Assembly: GCA_024636105.1 (NCBI GenBank)
Contig: JAGXHO010000142.1
Span: 1-9,956, forward strand
Source: Trueperaceae bacterium
GTDB taxonomy: Bacteria > Deinococcota > Deinococci > Deinococcales > Trueperaceae
Length of the DNA stretch: 9,956 nt
Direction of reading: 5' to 3'
A program made the position numbers and the translations under genes. A model generated the notes under the pieces. The model did no database searches, had not been told where the DNA came from, and saw nothing but the letters and a program-made list of their open reading frames with translations. How positions within the stretch are numbered: position 1 is the stretch's first letter; every line of letters begins with the position of its first letter. Of the stretch, positions 5,840 through 9,956 are shown in pieces.

Positions 5840-5874
5840 ATGTCGTTCGTAGTGCCGGGTGCGTCAGGAACCGT

Positions 5875-6723
5875 TCAAGGACGCGGCGCACCGTCGTCGT
5901 CGAGGCGAAGCTCGGCGTTCACGCGCGCTTCTTCGGTCGTCGGGTGCGGATCGGGGCGCTGCGACTCCTCGGTCGCCACGGTGCCGTCGGGCGTGGCCAT
6001 CGCTGCGGGGGCCGAGGGGACGGGCGCTGGCGGAACGGGCGCGGGCGAAACGGGCTCGGGTCGCGGCGTCGCCGTCGGAGCCGTCGGGGCGGCCATGCCC
6101 GGCAGCGCGCCGGAGCGCCAGAGCAGGTAGACGCCGGCCGCGATGAACGCGATCGGGAACAGCCACCCACTCGCCGCGCTGCCGGAGACGACGGCGAGGA
6201 GGGCGAGCGCCCCGGCCGGGAAGATCGCCCAACCCTGCGGCTGCACGCGGAGCCGCGTCAGGACGAAGAAGGTGGCCGCGAGGCCGAGCAGGAAGACGCT
6301 GCCCGAGGCTGCGGCGCCCAAGCGGGTTCCATCGACGAGCGACGTCAGACCGAGCGACAGGAGCGTGCCGGCGGGGATCAGCGCCCACCAGCGCTGCTCG
6401 TCTTCGCGCCAAGCGAGCCCGAAGGCGAAGCCCAGCGACCCGAGGAAGGCGGCGCCGCCGAGGCTCGACGGGGCGACCGAGGCGATGGCGAGGCCGAAGA
6501 GCGGGTACGCGGCGACGCGCCAGAAGAAGTTGCCGGTCCGGCGTCCTTGCGAGGCGGCGAACACCGCGGCACCGCCGAAGAGCAGCAGCCCGAAGATGCC
6601 GCCGAGGCCGTCGAGGACGCCGAGGCTGGAGAGCAATCCGAGGACGCCGACGGCGATCAGGGCGAACGCGCCCAGAACGCGCGGGCGCTCGGCGGGATCG
6701 GTGGGGATCTTGGGGAAGGACAT
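5875..6723 (-). CDS. Multi-pass membrane protein with Pro-rich tail, paralogue of the protein at 9104-9715
   Basis: 282 residues, ATG start with AAGGAGGT 6 nt upstream. Residues about 17-205 are hydrophobic, with roughly seven membrane segments, no signal peptide and short loops. The membrane part contains a repeated pattern: 'WALIPAGTLLSLGL' (113-126), 'GWAIFPAGALALLAVV' (164-179) and 'GWLFPIAFIAAGVYLL' (186-201). The same motifs occur in the same order in the protein at 9104-9715, so the two are paralogues. The C-terminal 75 residues are a low-complexity Pro/Ala-rich stretch ('PEPVSPAPVPPAPVPSAPAA') and an acidic tail ('AELRLDDDG') that the paralogue lacks. The layout resembles LiaF-type or DUF5668-like membrane domains found next to LiaSR-type systems, but I cannot assign a family with certainty. 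It is divergent from the response regulator operon across a 162-bp spacer, which suggests shared control. Confidence 0.82.
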   Translation of the reverse strand: MSFPKIPTDPAERPRVLGAFALIAVGVLGLLSSLGVLDGLGGIFGLLLFGGAAVFAASQGRRTGNFFWRVAAYPLFGLAIASVAPSSLGGAAFLGSLGFAFGLAWREDEQRWWALIPAGTLLSLGLTSLVDGTRLGAAASGSVFLLGLAATFFVLTRLRVQPQGWAIFPAGALALLAVVSGSAASGWLFPIAFIAAGVYLLWRSGALPGMAAPTAPTATPRPEPVSPAPVPPAPVPSAPAAMATPDGTVATEESQRPDPHPTTEEARVNAELRLDDDGAPRP

Positions 6724-6749
6724 GCGGGACCTCCTTGAGGGTCGACCGT

Positions 6750-6755
6750 AGCGTA
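6750..6755 (-). promoter_or_regulatory. Putative -10 box of the membrane-protein gene
   Basis: Minus-strand TACGCT lies 26 nt before the start codon and about 13 nt before the AAGGAGGT ribosome site (6729-6736), allowing a leader of about 20 nt. It is identical to the lhgO -10 at 3084-3089. An overlapping TACGGT is an alternative. Confidence 0.4.
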
Positions 6756-6820
6756 GAGCGGCCGGTCCAGGGCGCGCGTCGGTCGTCGGGTGGGGGCGCG
6801 GGCGGCCACGCGGGGGAGGC

Positions 6821-6846
6821 GCGTCTCCGCCCTAAGGCGGAGGCGC
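6821..6846. repeat. Inverted repeat in the divergent spacer of the two-component region
   Basis: GCGTCTCCGCC and GGCGGAGGCGC form an 11-bp near-perfect inverted repeat (one G-T wobble) around CTAA. It lies between the two divergent promoters, 19 bp before the TACCCT of the response-regulator operon. Its position fits an operator for a dimeric regulator, possibly the response regulator itself. Confidence 0.5.
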
Positions 6847-6864
6847 CGCGCGCGGGCGAGCGGG

Positions 6865-6870
6865 TACCCT
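6865..6870 (+). promoter_or_regulatory. Putative -10 box of the two-component operon
   Basis: TACCCT lies 15 nt before the GTG start at 6886, with GGAGG (6877-6881) between them. Transcription starting about 7 nt downstream would leave a very short leader that just includes the ribosome site. The hexamer matches the -10 of the crp/fnr-type gene. No -35 hexamer is evident. Confidence 0.45.
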
Positions 6871-6885
6871 GGCCGCGGAGGCACC

Positions 6886-7578
6886 GTGCCCGACGCCATC
6901 GACCCGAACCCCGACGACCGCGCCCCGGATCCACGCATCCGGGTCCTGCTCGTCGACGACCACGTCGTCGTCCGCCGCGGGCTGCGCCTGGTGTTCGACC
7001 TCGAAGACGACCTGGAGGTGGTCGGCGAAGCCGGCGACGGCCGCGAGGCGCTCGCCCAGGTCGCCGCCCTGCGCCCCGACGTGGTCGTGATGGATCTGCT
7101 GATGCCCGTGATGGACGGCGTCGAAGCCACCCGCGCCATCCGCGCCCAGCACCCCGAGGTCGAGGTCGTGGCGCTCACCTCGGTCCTGGAGGACCGGCTG
7201 GTCGTCGACGTGATCGAGGCCGGCGCGGCCGGCTACTTGCTGAAGGAGACCCGCCCCGACGAGCTCTTCGAGGCCGTGCGGGCGGCCGCCCGCGGCGAGG
7301 TGCGCCTCGACCCACGCGCCCAAGCCCGATTGGTGCGCGAACTGCGCGCCCCGAGACCGCCGGCGGAGGCGAGCGAGGGGCTCACCGACCGCGAGGTCGA
7401 GGTGCTCCGCCACCTCGGTCGCGGCGCGACGAACAAGGCGATCGCGCAAGCGCTCGGCGTCGGCGAGGCCACCGTCAAGACGCACGTGTCGAACGTGCTC
7501 GCCAAGCTGGGGCTGAAGAGCCGCACGCAGGCGGCGCTGCATGCGCTGCGGGAAGGGCTCGTCGAGGGGGAGCCGTGA
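6886..7578 (+). CDS. NarL/LiaR-type response regulator
   Basis: 230 residues from GTG 6886, chosen for GGAGG 4 nt upstream; the longer open frame from 6790 adds only an Arg-rich non-conserved stretch. The receiver domain covers about 17-135: 'VLLVDDH' with acidic D24 and D25, phosphoacceptor D70 in 'VVVMDLLMPVMDG', T98 in 'VALTS' and K120 in 'GYLLKE'. All residues needed for phosphotransfer are present. A short Pro-rich linker leads to a LuxR-type helix-turn-helix (about 165-225): 'LTDREVEVLRHLGRGATNKAIA', 'GVGEATVKTHVSNVLAKLGL' and 'SRTQAA'. It should dimerise on phosphorylation by the adjacent kinase and bind DNA, possibly the inverted repeat at 6821-6846. Its stop overlaps the kinase start in GTGA, which implies translational coupling. 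Sequence style is closest to LiaR/VraR/DegU regulators. Confidence 0.93.
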   Translation: MPDAIDPNPDDRAPDPRIRVLLVDDHVVVRRGLRLVFDLEDDLEVVGEAGDGREALAQVAALRPDVVVMDLLMPVMDGVEATRAIRAQHPEVEVVALTSVLEDRLVVDVIEAGAAGYLLKETRPDELFEAVRAAARGEVRLDPRAQARLVRELRAPRPPAEASEGLTDREVEVLRHLGRGATNKAIAQALGVGEATVKTHVSNVLAKLGLKSRTQAALHALREGLVEGEP

Positions 7579-9107
7579 GCGCCGCCGGGGCCGAGCGCCC
7601 CGAGGTCGCCGCGCGACCTTCGGTCGCGTTCGCGGACCGGCTGGGCACCCGCCTCACGCTCCTCCTCTTGGCCGTGGTGCTGGTGCTCGCGGCCGCCACC
7701 GCGGTGCTTCTGTGGCGCGGCCTGGATGCGCTCGTGGGTGCGCGTGCCGGCGTCGACGGGGTCACCCCCGCCGCGCTCGGAGCCGTGCTGCGCAGCTCCC
7801 TCGTCAACCTCGCGGCCGTCGTGGCGGTGACGCTCGTGGCCGCCGCGGCGTTCTCGCGGAGCCTCCTCGTCGAGCCGATCGCGCGCCTCACGGAGGCGAC
7901 CCGGGCGCTCGCGGCCGGCGACCGGACCGTGCGGTTGCGGCTCGGCGACCGCTCGGAGCTGGGCGAACTCGCCCGCTCCTTCGATACGATGGCCGACGCG
8001 CTCGCGGAGGCGCAGGACCGGCTCGAGGCGCGCGTGACCGCCCGCACCGCCGAGCTCCGTGCGCTGCTCGCGCTCTCGAACACGATCGCGGTCACGACCG
8101 ACCTCGAGCCGTTGCTCGCCGCGGTCCTCGACCGCCTCGACGCGAGCGGCGCCGGCGCCGCCGCCGAGATCGTCGAAGCGGACGCCGCGGGCGCGACCGT
8201 GCGCCTCGCTGTCCGCGGGAGGTTGCCGGCCGATCCCGACCTCGACCCGCGCGAGCTGCCGGTCGAAGGACGCGTCGTCGACGGCATCCTGACGCTGCCG
8301 CTGCGGGTGCGCGAGCGCTCCGTGGGCGCGCTCCGCGTCGCCGCTCCCGGTGCGGTGGACTGGGACGACGAGCGCCGACGGCTCGTCGCGGCGATCGCAG
8401 CGCAAGCGGCGGTGGCGATCGAGAACGTGCGCCTGTACGAGCGCGCCCGCGACGAGGCCGCCGACGACGAGCGGCGCCACCTGGCGCGCGAGCTGCACGA
8501 CTCGGTCAGCCAGGCGCTCTACGCGATCGTGCTCGGCGGGCACGCGGCCCAGAAGCACGTGGAGCGCGATCCGGACAAGGCGCGGCGGGCGCTCGACACC
8601 GTCGTGGAGCTCGCCGAGGCGGCGCTCGCCGAGATGCGCGCGCTCATCTTCGAACTCCGTCCCGAAGCGCTCGCCGACGTCGGCTTGGCGGCGGCGCTGC
8701 ACCGCCAGCTCGACGGGCTCGAGCTCCGCCACAAGCTCGCCACCGACCGCTCGCTCGACGCCCTGCCCGACCTCCCCTTCGCCCACCAACAGACCCTCCT
8801 GCGGGTGGTCCAGGAGGCGCTCCACAACGTGGTGAAACACGCCCGCGCGGAGCGGGTGGCGGTGCGCGCGAGCCTAGACGGCGGCGGCGAACGCGGTGCC
8901 CTGCGCCTCGAGGTCGCCGACGACGGCGTCGGCTTCGACCCCGCCGGTCCGTTCCCGGGCCACCTCGGCCTGACGTCGATGCGCGAACGGCTCGCGGACG
9001 TGGGCGGCCGCTTGGAGATCGAGAGCGCCCGCGGAGCGGGCACCGTGCTGCGCGCCCACCTCCCCATCGCGCCCGCGGCCGACGCGAGCGCCGGCGGTCG
9101 GGCATGA
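7575..9107 (+). CDS. LiaS/NarX-type histidine kinase with HAMP and GAF domains
   Basis: 510 residues. GTG 7575 overlaps the regulator stop by 4 nt and has GGGGGAG just upstream. Two transmembrane helices (about 27-47 and 74-95) are joined by a loop of only about 26 residues, too short for a normal periplasmic sensor domain. Then come a HAMP linker (about 96-150, 'VEPIARLTEATRALAAGD'), a coiled coil and a GAF-like domain (about 165-288) ending 'AIAAQAAVAIENVRLYE'. The HisKA_3 dimerisation domain follows, with 'ERRHLARELHDSVSQALY' and phosphoacceptor H308. The HATPase domain (about 405-497) has the N box 'VVQEALHNVVKHA', G1 'DDGVGFD' (449-455) and G2 'GHLGLTSMRERL'. The catalytic set is complete. 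It phosphorylates the preceding response regulator. The short loop suggests it senses the membrane itself or a partner membrane protein. LiaS proteins share the short loop but usually lack a GAF domain. Confidence 0.93.
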   Translation: MSAAGAERPEVAARPSVAFADRLGTRLTLLLLAVVLVLAAATAVLLWRGLDALVGARAGVDGVTPAALGAVLRSSLVNLAAVVAVTLVAAAAFSRSLLVEPIARLTEATRALAAGDRTVRLRLGDRSELGELARSFDTMADALAEAQDRLEARVTARTAELRALLALSNTIAVTTDLEPLLAAVLDRLDASGAGAAAEIVEADAAGATVRLAVRGRLPADPDLDPRELPVEGRVVDGILTLPLRVRERSVGALRVAAPGAVDWDDERRRLVAAIAAQAAVAIENVRLYERARDEAADDERRHLARELHDSVSQALYAIVLGGHAAQKHVERDPDKARRALDTVVELAEAALAEMRALIFELRPEALADVGLAAALHRQLDGLELRHKLATDRSLDALPDLPFAHQQTLLRVVQEALHNVVKHARAERVAVRASLDGGGERGALRLEVADDGVGFDPAGPFPGHLGLTSMRERLADVGGRLEIESARGAGTVLRAHLPIAPAADASAGGRA

Positions 9108-9715
9108 CGCGTCAACGTGCCGGCCTACTCCTGATCGTCGCGGGCCTGTTGGCGCTCGCGCAGGGCCGCGCACCGCTGCCGCCGCTCGCCGAGTTCGTGT
9201 GGCTCGTCGCCTTGGCGTTCGCCGCTACCGCCGTGTGGCGCCTGCTCGAACGGCGCGCCACGCTGGGCGTTCGGCTGGCGGTCCACGGAGGGTTGGTGGT
9301 CCTCGCCTCGTCGACGACCGAACTGCTGGAGGGACCCGCGTTCTTGGGCGGCATCGCGCTCGCGTTCTGGTTGGTCTACACCACCGCGCGCGACGGGCGA
9401 CCGCGCACCGGCTGGGCGCTCATCCCGGCGGGGGCGGTGACGACCTTGGCGACCGTGGCGACCGTGGACGCCCTCCTGCCACGCTGGGACGAGGGGATCT
9501 TCTTCCTGCTGGGCATGACGGCCACCTTCACGGCGGTGTACCTGCTGCCACGGGACGCCGGCGGCGGCCGCTGGGCGATCGCCCCGGCGCTCGTGTTCGC
9601 CGTCCTCACGGTGGTCGCCAACGACCCCACCGGGGCGCTGGCGCGCTGGGCGTTCCCGCTCGCGCTGATCGGCGTGGGGGTGGCGGTGCTCGGCTGGTCG
9701 CGCCGGCGGCGCTGA
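9104..9715 (+). CDS. Multi-pass membrane protein co-transcribed with the two-component system
   Basis: 203 residues. ATG 9104 overlaps the kinase stop as ATGA, so it is the third gene of the operon. Six or seven hydrophobic segments fill nearly the whole protein, with short charged loops and an Arg-rich C-terminus ('GWSRRRR'), which suggests a cytoplasmic end. Motifs 'GWALIPAGAVTTLATV' (103-118), 'IFFLLGMTATFTAVYLL' (132-148), 'RWAIAPALVFAVLTVV' (156-171) and 'RWAFPLALIGVGVAVLGW' (181-198) match those of the protein at 5875-6723 in order and spacing; 'AFLGGIALAF' (79-88) corresponds to 'AFLGSLGFAF' there. The two are paralogues, this one without the Pro-rich tail. By analogy with LiaF in LiaFSR systems it may control kinase activity in the membrane. 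That role is inferred from operon position and topology, not from a recognised family. Confidence 0.82.
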   Translation: MTRQRAGLLLIVAGLLALAQGRAPLPPLAEFVWLVALAFAATAVWRLLERRATLGVRLAVHGGLVVLASSTTELLEGPAFLGGIALAFWLVYTTARDGRPRTGWALIPAGAVTTLATVATVDALLPRWDEGIFFLLGMTATFTAVYLLPRDAGGGRWAIAPALVFAVLTVVANDPTGALARWAFPLALIGVGVAVLGWSRRRR

Positions 9716-9728
9716 GCCGACCCGGCCG

Positions 9729-9956
9729 CTACTCGACCGCGACCGGAGGCGCCGCGTTCGTCCTGAGGAGCTCGAGCGACGGCACGAACAGCGTGACGAT
9801 CAAGGCGGCGGCCACGATCCACGTCAGCGCCCGGAAGATCGCCGTCACCGCATCGGCGAAGCCCCGCCGCACGGCGTCCTCGACGCTGCGCGCCGCGGCC
9901 TCGCCCTGCTCGGTGAGCTGGGCGCGCAGCTGCGTGGCGAGCGTGGCGGTGGCCGC
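9729..9956 (-). CDS. C-terminus of a probable MFS efflux transporter (partial)
   Basis: 75 residues of a minus-strand gene whose start lies beyond the window; the stop is TAG at 9729-9731. The order is an amphipathic stretch ('ATLATQLRAQLTEQGEAAAR'), 'DAVRRGFADAVTAIFRAL', one transmembrane helix ('TWIVAAALIVTLFV') and a short tail ('PSLELLRTNAAPPVAVE'). A 'GF-x-DA-V-x-x-IF' segment before a last helix ending in a short Pro/Leu-containing tail is the usual end of DHA2/EmrB-QacA-type multidrug MFS transporters. With only one helix visible this is a pattern match, not proof. It converges on the two-component operon with 13 bp between stops and no visible terminator. Confidence 0.6.
   Translation of the reverse strand, partial: AATATLATQLRAQLTEQGEAAARSVEDAVRRGFADAVTAIFRALTWIVAAALIVTLFVPSLELLRTNAAPPVAVE

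Noticed and set aside
5533..5841. 102-residue minus-strand frame opposite the small ORF
   Set aside because: It crosses the long hairpin and the palindrome and lacks any motif or ribosome site. Codon bias favours the plus-strand frame ending at 5760.
6735..6885. Upstream extension of the response regulator or kinase frames to 6790 or 6735
   Set aside because: The added residues are low-complexity Arg/Gly/Pro. GTG 6886 and GTG 7575 have ribosome sites or stop-start overlap and begin at the expected domain positions.
7233..8840. 535-residue open frame on the minus strand across the regulator and kinase genes
   Set aside because: It mirrors a complete two-component pair with all catalytic motifs. 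Long antisense frames are expected at this GC content, and the protein is a His/Arg/Gly-rich composition artefact with no domain.

Overview
This window is a stretch of very GC-rich bacterial chromosome (about 70% G+C by eye, with G or C at most third codon positions). It carries eleven supported protein genes, two of them cut by the window ends. I see no tRNA, rRNA, CRISPR array, insertion sequence or phage gene. Very high GC, TANNNT-type -10 elements placed a few bases before start codons (leaderless genes), tandem secreted PRC-barrel proteins and the general gene mix would fit a Deinococcota lineage such as the Trueperaceae. That placement is inference and other high-GC phyla are not excluded.

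Layout. Positions 1-1525 hold the C-terminal part of a secreted protein with two PPC-like beta domains (+), converging on a secreted M23 zinc metallopeptidase (-). A 233-bp divergent spacer leads to a secreted or membrane-anchored cytochrome P460-type haem protein (+, 1759-2247) that ends in a good hairpin terminator. Next comes a divergent pair: a Crp/Fnr-type regulator (-) and an L-2-hydroxyglutarate oxidase, LhgO (+). Each of these starts 5 nt after a TACNCT element, so both look leaderless and their promoters overlap. A 361-bp spacer with a palindrome around a putative -10 precedes a secreted protein made of two 120-residue PRC-barrel repeats. A small highly charged ORF and a strong hairpin follow.

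The most coherent system is at 5875-9715. A multi-pass membrane protein (-) is divergent from an operon of NarL/LiaR-type response regulator, HAMP-GAF histidine kinase and a second multi-pass membrane protein (+). The operon genes overlap by 4 nt (GTGA and ATGA), so they are probably translationally coupled. The two membrane proteins are paralogues: both carry a WALIPAG motif and a repeated W-x(2,3)-P membrane pattern. The kinase has two transmembrane helices joined by only about 26 residues, as in intramembrane-sensing kinases. I propose a LiaFSR-like envelope-sensing unit in which related membrane proteins flank, and may modulate, the kinase. The pairing of the two paralogues around the sensor is the best candidate here for a little-described arrangement.

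The window ends in the C-terminus of a probable MFS drug-efflux transporter (-), which converges on the two-component operon. Protein export, cell-wall hydrolysis, envelope sensing and efflux are all represented, but nothing in the sequence proves that they are co-regulated.
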